NCBI GenBank assembly: GCA_019694395.1
Contig: JAIBCC010000001.1
Span: 310,001 to 374,000 of the forward strand
Reading direction: 5' to 3'
DNA: 64,000 nt
DNA from: Pyrinomonadaceae bacterium
GTDB lineage: Bacteria > Acidobacteriota > Blastocatellia > Pyrinomonadales > Pyrinomonadaceae
Numbering within the stretch: the first letter of the stretch is position 1; each line of letters starts with the position of its first letter. This document shows positions 26,652-34,477 of the stretch, in pieces. The notes below the pieces were generated by a model. That model did no database searches. It saw nothing but the letters and a program-made list of their open reading frames with translations, and was not told where the DNA came from. A program made the position numbers and the translations under genes.

Positions 26652-27052
26652 TGTTTAGACATTATCCAACTCATTTTGTTTTGAGGCAAATCTGATTCTT
26701 TTAGAAAGCACTCTAAAATCCGAATTTCACAATCCGCAATCGGTTGGCACACTTGCTGACGCGCGTGTTTCTGCCTTGTTGGTATTGAAAACAAAAAAAT
26801 GCGGTAGCGGCTGACTAAACCGCTACACGCTTCCAGGGGGATAAAAATGAGGGTTTTCGTAACAGGAAACGAAAACCTTTTTAGTTTCTCTTCTCTCTCT
26901 TAAAATCAAAATAGCTATATGGTGGACGCGAGTAGAATTATTTTTTTGCCAAAGTTTTTTAGTTTTTTTTCAAATCTATCGGATCTTTGCTAACAAACCT
27001 TCTAAATCATTCGTCTTTAATTTCATTAAATTCAATAAACATAACCAAAAAA
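26652..27052. other. 401-bp gene-free region with stems and a 19-codon ORF
   Basis: The region lies between divergent genes. It contains GCACAC...GTGTTTCTGC near 26747-26775 and a perfect 7-bp stem GTAGCGG/CCGCTAC (26804-26810, 26820-26826). A strong AGGGGG site precedes a tiny ORF at 26847-26903 that opens MRVFVTG, and a terminator hairpin overlaps that ORF. T-rich sequence fills 26940-26975. No protein gene of normal size is seen. It may encode a small RNA or leader on the plus strand. Confidence 0.45.
26852..26882 (+). terminator. Intrinsic terminator-like hairpin without an upstream gene
   Basis: GGTTTTCGT (26852-26860) and ACGAAAACC (26869-26877) form a 9-bp stem with an 8-nt loop, followed by TTTTT on the plus strand. 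No plus-strand gene ends nearby, so it may end a small RNA or attenuate transcription into the CPBP gene. Confidence 0.5.
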
Positions 27053-27778
27053 ATGACTCGAAATTTATTTGAAGCTATTTTGCATATCATTATTTTAGTC
27101 CCGTTTGCAATTCTTTTACTTGAAAAAAGAACGAAAGAGAATTTTTTAAGGATAATCTTTTTTGGACTTATTTTTGTTGTTTACCAAACTGTTTTGGTCT
27201 TGCCGAAACTTTCCGAAACTTTTAATTTTATCGGCGGAAATTGGAATTGGGACGGGAAAATTTATGGAATCCTGTTTGGAATTATTTGCTACTTCGTTTT
27301 CCGAAAATATTTCAGTGAAAATAATTTTTTTACCTTTCAACAAAGCAAAGAAAATTTTAGGGGGGCGTTAATCGTAACAATTATTTCAGTTTTGATTGTA
27401 ACGATAATTGCCTATTTTACGGGAAAAGATGAATTTAGCTTGGAAACACTAGCTTTTCAATTAACAATGCCCGGAATTGACGAAGAAATAATGTTTCGCG
27501 GAATTTTGTTTGGTCTGCTTTTGACGGCATTGCGCGAAAAAATCGTTTTTCTTGGCAATCCGGCGATTTGGTTGACTGCAATTCTTTTTGGGTTTGTCCA
27601 CGCATTAAGTTTAGAAAAAGATTATTCGATCAATTTTGAGCCGATTTATTTTCTACATACAGGAATTGGCGGATTTATTTTTGGTTGGATAACTTTGAGA
27701 ACCCGGAGCATTTTACTGGCAATTTTAGCGCACGGATCAGCAAATTTTTTAGCTGCATTGGCAACAATGATGAAATAA
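27053..27778 (+). CDS. CPBP-family intramembrane metalloprotease
   Basis: 241 residues from ATG 27053. Several hydrophobic helices are seen. The Abi/CAAX-protease motifs are complete: DEEIMFRG (EExxxR), FGFVHAL (FxxxH) and LAHGSAN (HxxxN), which form the intramembrane metal site. Bacterial members process membrane substrates or peptides and sometimes act in bacteriocin immunity. Substrate unknown. No strong ribosome-binding site; an upstream in-frame TTG at 26987 would add 22 residues and is less likely. Confidence 0.85.
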   Translation: MTRNLFEAILHIIILVPFAILLLEKRTKENFLRIIFFGLIFVVYQTVLVLPKLSETFNFIGGNWNWDGKIYGILFGIICYFVFRKYFSENNFFTFQQSKENFRGALIVTIISVLIVTIIAYFTGKDEFSLETLAFQLTMPGIDEEIMFRGILFGLLLTALREKIVFLGNPAIWLTAILFGFVHALSLEKDYSINFEPIYFLHTGIGGFIFGWITLRTRSILLAILAHGSANFLAALATMMK

Positions 27779-27917
27779 TTTATTTTTCTTGCTAACACTT
27801 TTCCGTTTTCCTTCGTCTATACAAACGGCATCACAAAAATAGCCAAAAAATAAAGATGAGTAGTGAACCGGTTTCATAAACTTAATTCATACCTGATTTG
27901 GATTTAGACCTTTGAAC

Positions 27918-27992
27918 TTTGATCTTTGATTATTTGGACTGATAACGTCCAATAATTAAAATAAAAGTCAAAGATCAAAAATCAAAAATCAA
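27918..27992. repeat. Inverted AAATCAA-type heptamer repeat
   Basis: TTTGATCTTTGA (27918-27929) pairs exactly with TCAAAGATCAAA (27968-27979), with an inner TTGGAC/GTCCAA stem. The right arm runs on as a tandem AAATCAA repeat. It sits in the 264-bp gap between the CPBP and sigma-factor genes and may terminate the CPBP transcript. The rest of the gap shows no gene. Confidence 0.65.
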
Positions 27993-28042
27993 TTTTTCAT
28001 ATTTTCATTTATAATTTCATTGCTCATCTCTTAAAAGATTGA

Positions 28043-28615
28043 ATGTTAGAAAACGAAATGACCGTCAATTCATTTTTTCTTGCCAGCCGCCAAGCCGAAG
28101 ATTCAACGCCAATGAAACCCGAAGCCCGGTTGGTGGAAAGGATTTGTGCGGGTGAACAAGAGGCTTTTGACGAGCTTTACAAAATTTATGCCCGAATGAT
28201 TCACGGAATTGTGCTGGCGCGAGTTCCGTATGATGAAGTTGACGATATTGTGCAGGAAGTTTTTTTGGCGGCATACAAAAACATTAGTTCTTTGCGGGAT
28301 AAAAATGCAATTGGAGGCTGGTTGGCAATGATCGCGCGAAATCGGGCGAATGAATATTACCGGTATAAAAAACCGACCGAGGAGCTTTCGGAAGATTTAA
28401 GCCATAATCCGAACGCACAACACGAAGCACGCGAGATTTTAGCCATAATTCGCAGTCTTTCGGAAACATATCGGGAAACTTTGATTTTAAGATTGGTAGA
28501 AGGAATGACGGGCAACGAAATTGCCGAAAGAACGGGATTAACGCCCGAATCTGTGCGGGTAAACTTACATCGGGGAATGAAAATGCTGAAAGAAAAATTG
28601 GGAATTGCAAAGTAG
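28043..28615 (+). CDS. ECF RNA polymerase sigma factor
   Basis: 190 residues. Region 2 (about 30-95: AFDELYKIYARMIHGI and DEVDDIVQEVFLAAYKNI) and region 4 (about 130-185: LSETYRETLILRLVEGMTG, TPESVRVNLHRGMKML) are typical of sigma-70 ECF factors. It leads a plus-strand operon with a membrane protein 24 nt downstream and two secreted proteins, an arrangement that suggests a sigma/anti-sigma switch responding to envelope conditions. An upstream start may add a few residues; the N-terminus before residue 25 is not conserved. Confidence 0.92.
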   Translation: MLENEMTVNSFFLASRQAEDSTPMKPEARLVERICAGEQEAFDELYKIYARMIHGIVLARVPYDEVDDIVQEVFLAAYKNISSLRDKNAIGGWLAMIARNRANEYYRYKKPTEELSEDLSHNPNAQHEAREILAIIRSLSETYRETLILRLVEGMTGNEIAERTGLTPESVRVNLHRGMKMLKEKLGIAK

Positions 28616-28639
28616 TTTTAGGGAAAAGGGAAAGCTAAG

Positions 28640-29218
28640 ATGAATTTAGAAAACGATTATTTGTGGGACAAAACAGGCGAAGACGCAGAAATTGAGCAAT
28701 TGGAAAAATCACTGCAAGTCTTTCGCTATCAAGAATCTAATGCGCCGTTTTTGCCAAAAAAAGTTGCAGCAGCCAAACCTAAATTCTCGCTTTTTTCGCT
28801 AAGATTTGCGCTGTCTTTTGCGGCTTGCCTTGCCTTATTGTTAGGCGGTTTAGTCATTTGGCAAAAAGTTTTTTACAAACAGGAATTACTCCAAGCCACA
28901 ATTTATCAAACTCCAAAAGATTTTACGATTGAGCCAATCAAATTCGTGCCAGAACGCGAGTTTAAAGAAGTCCCACAAATACCAGATTTGGTCGAAAAAC
29001 CTACACAGATTTCTTATCGGGAAAAAATTTCGAGTCCTGTAACTCGCCAAACTAAGACGAAAAGAGTTAAGCCAAAAGTTGTGCTGACCGCCGAAGAAAA
29101 ATATGCTTACGACCAATTAATGTTGGCACTTTCGATAACGAGTTCAAAATTTAAAGAAGTTCAAGACAAAGTGAACGGTGCGGATGAAACATCTGCTGTC
29201 ACCAAATCACTTAAATAA
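28640..29218 (+). CDS. Single-pass membrane protein, probable anti-sigma factor
   Basis: 192 residues. A short acidic cytoplasmic part (LWDKTGEDAEIEQLEKSL) precedes one transmembrane helix (about 52-76), and a 115-residue outer part follows with Pro/Lys-rich sequence and a helical end (KYAYDQLMLALSITSSKFKE). It has no zinc-binding HxxxCxxC motif. The anti-sigma role is inferred from position directly after an ECF sigma gene and from topology. It is followed 18 nt later by the DUF4252 gene. Confidence 0.65.
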   Translation: MNLENDYLWDKTGEDAEIEQLEKSLQVFRYQESNAPFLPKKVAAAKPKFSLFSLRFALSFAACLALLLGGLVIWQKVFYKQELLQATIYQTPKDFTIEPIKFVPEREFKEVPQIPDLVEKPTQISYREKISSPVTRQTKTKRVKPKVVLTAEEKYAYDQLMLALSITSSKFKEVQDKVNGADETSAVTKSLK

Positions 29219-29236
29219 TTTCAAGAGGAATAAACA

Positions 29237-29854
29237 ATGCAATCATACATAAAAAATAAATTAAAATTCATTTTGCCAATGCTTTTTGTATTGGTCACAG
29301 TTGGAATAACAAACGCACAGGAGCCGGCGCGGATTCAATTTGAGAAACTAAACAAGCTCGAAGAAAAAGCTCAGGATGTCGTCGAAGTCAACATTGACGG
29401 AAAATTGCTTGATTTAGCGAAACGGGTTTTAGTTAAGCTGAATGACAAAGACGCAAAAACAGTTGGAGAAGCGATTAAAGGACTGCGCGGAATTTATGTC
29501 AGAATGTATAATTTTGATAAAGAAAATCAATTTGACACCAATGATATTGATGAAATTCGTGCACAATTAAAATCTCCGGGTTGGGAAAAAATTGCCAATG
29601 TCCGCAGTAAAAAAGATAATCAAAAAATTGATATTTTTACGATGTTCACGGGCGATGTGATGAGCGGCGTAGCGGTTGTTCTGTCAGGAGCCAAAAGTGT
29701 CGGCGTAGTCAATGTCATTGGTCCGATTGATATTGATACCTTGGTCGAAATCAGCGGAAAACTTAATATTCCGAAGATTGATGTTGAAACGAGCTCTGAA
29801 AAAAATGATTCTCCAAATACCAAAAAAGGCAAAAAGCCGGACAATGAAAATTAA
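29237..29854 (+). CDS. Secreted DUF4252 protein
   Basis: 205 residues. The signal peptide ends at ITNAQ. The domain matches DUF4252, whose landmarks here are LRGIYVRMYNFD, the central GWEKIANVRSKKD, and a hydrophobic GVVNVIGPIDIDTL. The C-terminus is Lys/Asp/Asn-rich and probably disordered. Function is unknown. DUF4252 genes are frequently seen beside ECF sigma/anti-sigma pairs, as here, so it may be a regulon target. An AGAGGAA ribosome-binding site lies upstream. Confidence 0.85.
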   Translation: MQSYIKNKLKFILPMLFVLVTVGITNAQEPARIQFEKLNKLEEKAQDVVEVNIDGKLLDLAKRVLVKLNDKDAKTVGEAIKGLRGIYVRMYNFDKENQFDTNDIDEIRAQLKSPGWEKIANVRSKKDNQKIDIFTMFTGDVMSGVAVVLSGAKSVGVVNVIGPIDIDTLVEISGKLNIPKIDVETSSEKNDSPNTKKGKKPDNEN

Positions 29855-29937
29855 AAAAGGAGTAGTGGGAATTTCGATTTTGGATTTGCAATTTTTGATT
29901 GTTTCGTAAATCCAAAGTCAATTTCCCCAAAAAGACT

Positions 29938-30480
29938 ATGAAGAAATATTTTATAACCGCAATTTTTCTTTTTTTAGCTTTGACCTTTGTTGCTCCTTCC
30001 GTTTCGGCAAGAGATGACGATTTTGATAAGGTTGTTAAGCATTTACAAACCAAATATCAAGCTAAAAAAGTCCGTTTTGGATTTATGTGGCTGGCACGCT
30101 TTGCAGTCAAAGTCGTGCGTCCCGCCGGAGTTAAAAGTTTTAATCTGACTCTTTTTGAAAATCTTCAATTTTCCCGCGCCACGCTCGACGAAGAAATGCA
30201 AGCAGCAATGCGAAGTTCTCTCAGTCCCGATTGGAGTCCGGTTATTCGCGTCCGTTCCCGTGAAGGTCAGCAAGTTTATGCTTATCTGCGTGAAGACGGT
30301 TCAAATGTCAAAATGATGTTGGTCACGATCGATAGTGATAATGCGGCGGTAATCCGCGCCACTTTTAGCCCCGAAAAACTAGCTGAATTTATTAATAATC
30401 CAAGAATTTTCGGCATATCGTTAGGTGATGAGAAAGAGGCTAAAAATCAAACAGATACGGAAAAAGAAAACGGAAATTAA
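29938..30480 (+). CDS. Secreted DUF4252-like protein
   Basis: 180 residues from ATG 29938. That start is preferred because MKKYFITAIFLFLALTFVAPSVSA is a good signal peptide; the longer in-frame start is encoded by a heptamer-type intergenic sequence. The body (SLSPDWSPVIRVRSREGQQVYAYLREDG, quoted in part only as SPVIRVRSREGQQVYAYL, then MMLVTIDSDNAAVIRATF) parallels the preceding DUF4252 protein in layout, suggesting an ancient duplication. It is the last gene of the sigma-factor operon. Confidence 0.75.
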   Translation: MKKYFITAIFLFLALTFVAPSVSARDDDFDKVVKHLQTKYQAKKVRFGFMWLARFAVKVVRPAGVKSFNLTLFENLQFSRATLDEEMQAAMRSSLSPDWSPVIRVRSREGQQVYAYLREDGSNVKMMLVTIDSDNAAVIRATFSPEKLAEFINNPRIFGISLGDEKEAKNQTDTEKENGN

Positions 30481-30488
30481 ATAGAATC

Positions 30489-30558
30489 AGCCACAAAAAG
30501 CACATAATTCACAAAAATTTTGCGTAGTATTTTTGTGGCTTTTGTGTTTTTTGTGGCT
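30489..30558. terminator. CACAAA-type inverted repeat between convergent genes
   Basis: AGCCACAAAAA at 30489-30499 and its complement ending at 30558 bound two 29-nt arms that pair imperfectly. It has the same design as 20891-20974. It lies where the sigma operon and the lipoprotein gene converge and could stop transcription from both sides. Confidence 0.6.
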
Positions 30559-30609
30559 ATCGGAATTTCTCCTTTTTACCCTTTAATTTTCAATAATAAA
30601 AAATTTATC

Positions 30610-31068
30610 TTAAAACCCGTCTTTTTCCTTTTCAACGACCTTATCTTTCTCAAAAGTAACTTTGATCTTCTTTTTCATATCACCGGTTGACCACATGAAC
30701 ATAATGCTATGTCTCCCATTGACAGTCATATCGGCAATTTGCATTCCGCCATCGCTAAAGATTGCAGCCACTTCATTTAAACTCATTCCATCATTGATCT
30801 TGTCATAATTGGCTTGATTGATTTTGTCGTCCAGTTTCCCTTTCGGCGTATTATCAACCGATTTATTTTCACTAACATTTTTCGCATCATTAGTAGTCGA
30901 ATTTTGATTGGTTTCAACTTTCGGAGTAGAAGCCGGAGTTTCAGCTGGTTTGTTTGAATTGTTTGAATTATTTGCAGGTTTATTTGAATTTGACTGCGGT
31001 TGATTGAGCAAATTGCAACCCGTGAACAGACTGATAATTGCCAATAAAATTAATAATTTGTATTTCAT
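30610..31068 (-). CDS. Lipoprotein with small SmpA/DUF3862-like domain
   Basis: 152 residues from ATG 31068, supported by GAGGAA 7 nt upstream. A lipoprotein signal ends in LFTGC. A 60-residue Asn/Ser/Thr/Pro linker follows (no fixed structure expected). The C-terminal 75 residues (ANYDKINDGMSLNEVAAIF, then IMFMWSTGDMKKKIKVTFEKDKV) have the pattern of small beta-lactamase-inhibitor-like or SmpA/OmlA domains. It is divergent from an M28 peptidase gene. Confidence 0.75.
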   Translation of the reverse strand: MKYKLLILLAIISLFTGCNLLNQPQSNSNKPANNSNNSNKPAETPASTPKVETNQNSTTNDAKNVSENKSVDNTPKGKLDDKINQANYDKINDGMSLNEVAAIFSDGGMQIADMTVNGRHSIMFMWSTGDMKKKIKVTFEKDKVVEKEKDGF

Positions 31069-31140
31069 AAATTTCCTCGTATTCAAAAAAATAATTACTT
31101 CTCGTTTTCAAATATAAGCAGGAAAAGAATTTGTGTAATC

Positions 31141-31152
31141 ACCCGTTTGGGT
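31141..31152. promoter_or_regulatory. Operator-like palindrome ACCC-N4-GGGT
   Basis: ACCCGTTTGGGT is followed by AGTT in the 250-bp divergent region between lipoprotein and M28 genes. GGGTAGT recurs at 40437-40443 (minus strand) near another promoter. It may bind a shared regulator. Confidence 0.3.
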
Positions 31153-31186
31153 AGTTAAATTTTGCAATGAACATCCAACTTGCTGA

Positions 31187-31203
31187 AAATTGTCCGACAA
31201 TTT
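31187..31203. promoter_or_regulatory. 17-bp perfect palindrome
   Basis: AAATTGTC-C-GACAATTT is exactly symmetric around one central base, located 116 bp before the M28 start and 119 bp before the lipoprotein start. Its size suits a dimeric repressor site. Confidence 0.4.
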
Positions 31204-31318
31204 ATACTAACTTCACTACAACGGATAAAAATTTATTTGAATTTTGAAGAATCAAAACCAGATTTTACAATTGGTTATCCGTCCGCTTTCCAAAACTATC
31301 TTTATTGAACGAGAAACT

Positions 31319-32914
31319 ATGAAAAATTCTAAAATTATCAGTCTGTTTGCACTCGTTATTCTGCTGAGTGTATTTCTGCAAACCACAATTTATGCCCAAG
31401 CCCCCGATATTAACGACAAAATTCGGAAAGAGGGGATGGAAAATTCGCAAATTATGAAGACACTCCACGTTTTAACGGATGTCTATGGACCACGTTTGAC
31501 AGGTTCGCCCAATCACGAAAATGCAGCAAAATGGGCTGCTAAACAAATGAAAGATTGGGGTTTCGATGATTCCCATCTTGAACCCTGGGATTTTGGGCAT
31601 CCAGGATGGCTAAATCAACGTTCATCAGGTTTTATTATTGCTCCTGTCAAAGATAGTTTAACTTTTGAAGTTCTGGCTTGGACTCCAAGCACTAAAGGAA
31701 CTGTGACAGGTCAAGCTGTAAATTTAGTCTTACCAGACCGACCAACTCAGGAAGAGTTAACTGCGTTTTTTACTGCAAATGCGGCAAAGGTAAGAAAAAA
31801 AATGGTTTTAATTGGTAAACCAGCCATCGTTCCAGTAAATATCAATCCGCCGGCAAAACGTCGGAATGATGATGATGTCCGAAAACAAGTTGATCCGAAT
31901 AATACACCTCAAAATCCTTTCGGAAATCAACCGCCCCCACAACAGCAAAATCCCAAACCGGGTGCATTACCTCCCGCTCAGGTTGGCGAACAATTAGATA
32001 AATTTTTGGTTGATAATGGCGCGGCAGTTCGGATTAACGATGCAGCCCGCGAACACGGACAAATTCGGGCATTCCATAACAGAACATTTGATTTGACCAA
32101 AAATGTTCCGACAGTTGTGTTGCGAAATGAAGATTTTGGACGAATCGCCAGAATTTTGGGTGATGGAACCGCTGTTTCGTTAGAATTTAACATTGTCAAC
32201 AAAACCTATCCCGAAGGAAAAACTTCATATAACACAATTGGTGAAATCTGGGGCAGCGACAAAAAAGATGAAGTCATTATGCTCGGCGGACACCTTGATT
32301 CGTGGCATTCGGCAACAGGTGCAACCGACAACGCGATTGGCTGTGCAATTATGATGGAGGCTGCCAGAATCTTAAAAACTTTGGGAGTTAAACCGCGCCG
32401 CACCATCCGTGTTGCATTATGGTCGGGCGAAGAACAAGGGCTTTTAGGTTCACAAGCCTACGTCAAAAAACATTTCGGTTCAGCCGAAGCACCAACGGCT
32501 GATTATGCTAAATTCGGCGGTTATTTCAACATTGACTCAGGAACAGGACGGGGACGCGCAATGTCAGTTTTCGGTCCGCCCGAAACATCGGCAGTTTTAC
32601 GTGAAATCATTAAACCTTTTGATGATTATGGTTTATTTGGCGCAACCAGCACCAAGAGCCGCGGACTTGGAGGTTCGGACAATACTTCGTTCAATAATGC
32701 CGGATTGCCCGGCATCGGGGTTGGACAAGATCCGATTGAATATAACTCGCACACTTGGCATACAAATCTTGATACCTATGAAAGAATTATCGAAGATGAT
32801 GTCAAAAAGAATGCGATAGAAGTCGCAGCAGCAGTTTATGTGTTAGCAATGCGCGATGAGCTTTTACCGAGATTTAAACAAGGTGAAATGCCTGCTTTAC
32901 CGGCTCCAAGATAA
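31319..32914 (+). CDS. Secreted M28-family metallopeptidase with Pro/Gln insert
   Basis: 531 residues from ATG 31319, where [20 protein letters not shown] gives a signal peptide; an upstream TTG would spoil it. Zinc ligands match the family: [24 protein letters not shown] and [11 protein letters not shown]. It is paralogous to the peptidase at 20979 but carries a Pro/Gln/Asn-rich insert (about 185-225, including [10 protein letters not shown]) in the protease-associated region. Probably a periplasmic aminopeptidase or carboxypeptidase. Confidence 0.9.
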   Translation: MKNSKIISLFALVILLSVFLQTTIYAQAPDINDKIRKEGMENSQIMKTLHVLTDVYGPRLTGSPNHENAAKWAAKQMKDWGFDDSHLEPWDFGHPGWLNQRSSGFIIAPVKDSLTFEVLAWTPSTKGTVTGQAVNLVLPDRPTQEELTAFFTANAAKVRKKMVLIGKPAIVPVNINPPAKRRNDDDVRKQVDPNNTPQNPFGNQPPPQQQNPKPGALPPAQVGEQLDKFLVDNGAAVRINDAAREHGQIRAFHNRTFDLTKNVPTVVLRNEDFGRIARILGDGTAVSLEFNIVNKTYPEGKTSYNTIGEIWGSDKKDEVIMLGGHLDSWHSATGATDNAIGCAIMMEAARILKTLGVKPRRTIRVALWSGEEQGLLGSQAYVKKHFGSAEAPTADYAKFGGYFNIDSGTGRGRAMSVFGPPETSAVLREIIKPFDDYGLFGATSTKSRGLGGSDNTSFNNAGLPGIGVGQDPIEYNSHTWHTNLDTYERIIEDDVKKNAIEVAAAVYVLAMRDELLPRFKQGEMPALPAPR

Positions 32915-32932
32915 TTGCAGTTAAAAGTCAAA

Positions 32933-32973
32933 AAGTCCAATGTCAAAGGTCAATTAGACTTTCGACATTGGAC
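32933..32973. terminator. Bidirectional terminator made of heptamer repeats
   Basis: AGTCCAATGTC (32933-32943) and GACATTGGACT (32963-32973) form a perfect 11-bp stem between convergent M28 and M16 genes. The arms continue with degenerate GTCAAAA-type units. Confidence 0.6.
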
Positions 32974-32992
32974 TTTCGACATTAAACCTAGC

Positions 32993-34477
32993 TTATTTCT
33001 TGCGCAAAGTTTCGCTGTTCAAATCCAAATCATCGGCTTTGATAACTTCAATTTGCTGATTAGGAAAACGTTTTGCCAAATCTGCTTTGAAATCGTTGTA
33101 GTCGCCCACAATGATAATATCTCCGCCTCGTAAATTATTTGCGGAAAACTCTTTAACCTGTTGCGGCGTAATTTTTTCCGTGTTTGACATAAACGAATTT
33201 AATTCAGTGGTTGGCAAACCAAAGGTCAACAATTCGCTGATTGCATTTGAAATTCCGGCGTTTGTTTCAAAAATCCGCCCAAAATTTCCATTCAACACAT
33301 TTTTTCTCGGAGTAAGTTCAACTTCAGGTGCAGATTCGCCCGTTAAACGCTGAATTTCTTTGACTGTCAGTTCCGCAACTTCTGCGGCTGAAACGGTTTT
33401 AGTCTGACAACGAGTGGAAAAATTTGCATTGTCCGAACGCCAGGCAAATGAGCTTCCCGCGCCGTAACTTAAACCGCGTTTAATGCGGATTTCCTGATTC
33501 AAACGGGACGAATAGCCTCCCCCTAACAGAGAATTGGCAACGCTGGCAGGAAAATAATCCGATGCACTGCGACCAAATTCTACCTTTTTGGTATAAATAA
33601 CTGCGGCTTGTCCTGACTTTGGTAAATCAACCACTAACATTCGCCTAAATAAAGGAATATTTGCACTTTCTGCAACGGCGGGACGACCCAGCATCGTTTT
33701 ATTTGGTTCAACCGGATTTTTCCATAAACCGAAATATTTTTTGGCAATGGCAATTGCTTGAGTCAAATTTATATCACCTGTAAAAATCAGTGTTGCCAAT
33801 TTTGGTTTATAAACATCCCGATAAGTTGCCTGAATTTCTTTTTGGGTAATCGCTTCAATGGTTTCGGGAGTTCCGGCAACTGAATGTTCGCCAAAGCTGT
33901 ATCGTGCGGCAACGTAATTTGCTAATCTACCAGGCTGTTTCAATTCAACTGACAAATCATCAATAGTTTGTGATTTATAAAGTTTAATTTCATCCGCCGG
34001 AAAGGTTGGATTCAAAACAACATCCGACATTATCGCCATTGCTTTATCGAGCTTATCAGAGGTAGCTGTAAAACTGACGTTAGTTGAATTCCAACCTGCG
34101 CCACTATTAATACTTGAGCCTAAAAACTCCATTTGTTCGGCAATTGCTGTGGCTGAGCAGTTTTTTGTGCCTTTGGTCAAAAGTGATGCCGTCATATCAG
34201 CCAAACCATCTTTGCTTTCAATATTTGCGCCGCTGTTTATCAGCAAATTTACCGTGACCAATGGAACGGCATTTCTTTGAACGACAACAATCTTCATTCC
34301 ATTTGGCAATTTTCCTTCAGTAATGGTGGGGACTTTAACAGCTCGCGGCGAAGTTGGTTCGGGCGGCTGCTCCTGCGCTTGCACGAGCGCAAAGGAGAAA
34401 GGTAAAAGGCAAAAGGTAAATGCCCATTGGATAAAATTCATATTTTTTACTTTTAACTTTTTACTTTTTACTTTCAT
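32993..34477 (-). CDS. Secreted M16 peptidase homolog, non-catalytic partner
   Basis: 494 residues. The M16 fold is clear (LPNGMKIVVVQRNAVPLVTV, LPTTELNSFM), but HxxEH is absent (GLADMTASLLTKGT at that place), so it is the inactive half of a two-subunit M16 protease. The start at 34477 is set by AAGGAGGGG 3 nt before the ATG and by an ATGA overlap with the catalytic gene. The first 12 residues (MKVKSKKLKVKN) come from a 7-nt tandem repeat and form a basic n-region ahead of the hydrophobic signal core. Confidence 0.9.
   Translation of the reverse strand: MKVKSKKLKVKNMNFIQWAFTFCLLPFSFALVQAQEQPPEPTSPRAVKVPTITEGKLPNGMKIVVVQRNAVPLVTVNLLINSGANIESKDGLADMTASLLTKGTKNCSATAIAEQMEFLGSSINSGAGWNSTNVSFTATSDKLDKAMAIMSDVVLNPTFPADEIKLYKSQTIDDLSVELKQPGRLANYVAARYSFGEHSVAGTPETIEAITQKEIQATYRDVYKPKLATLIFTGDINLTQAIAIAKKYFGLWKNPVEPNKTMLGRPAVAESANIPLFRRMLVVDLPKSGQAAVIYTKKVEFGRSASDYFPASVANSLLGGGYSSRLNQEIRIKRGLSYGAGSSFAWRSDNANFSTRCQTKTVSAAEVAELTVKEIQRLTGESAPEVELTPRKNVLNGNFGRIFETNAGISNAISELLTFGLPTTELNSFMSNTEKITPQQVKEFSANNLRGGDIIIVGDYNDFKADLAKRFPNQQIEVIKADDLDLNSETLRKK
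34441..34474 (-). repeat. CTTTTTA repeat encoding a signal-peptide n-region
   Basis: On the minus strand about four AAAAAGT/AAAAGTT units lie inside the reading frame of the inactive M16 gene and encode KVKSKKLKVK. The same repeat on the opposite strand encodes a hydrophobic core at 15685-15716. Confidence 0.8.

Noticed and set aside
26847..26903. Tiny ORF starting MRVFVTG, like the start of NAD-dependent epimerases
   Set aside because: Only 18 residues, overlapped by a terminator hairpin; too short to call a gene or an epimerase remnant. Kept only as part of the leader observation.
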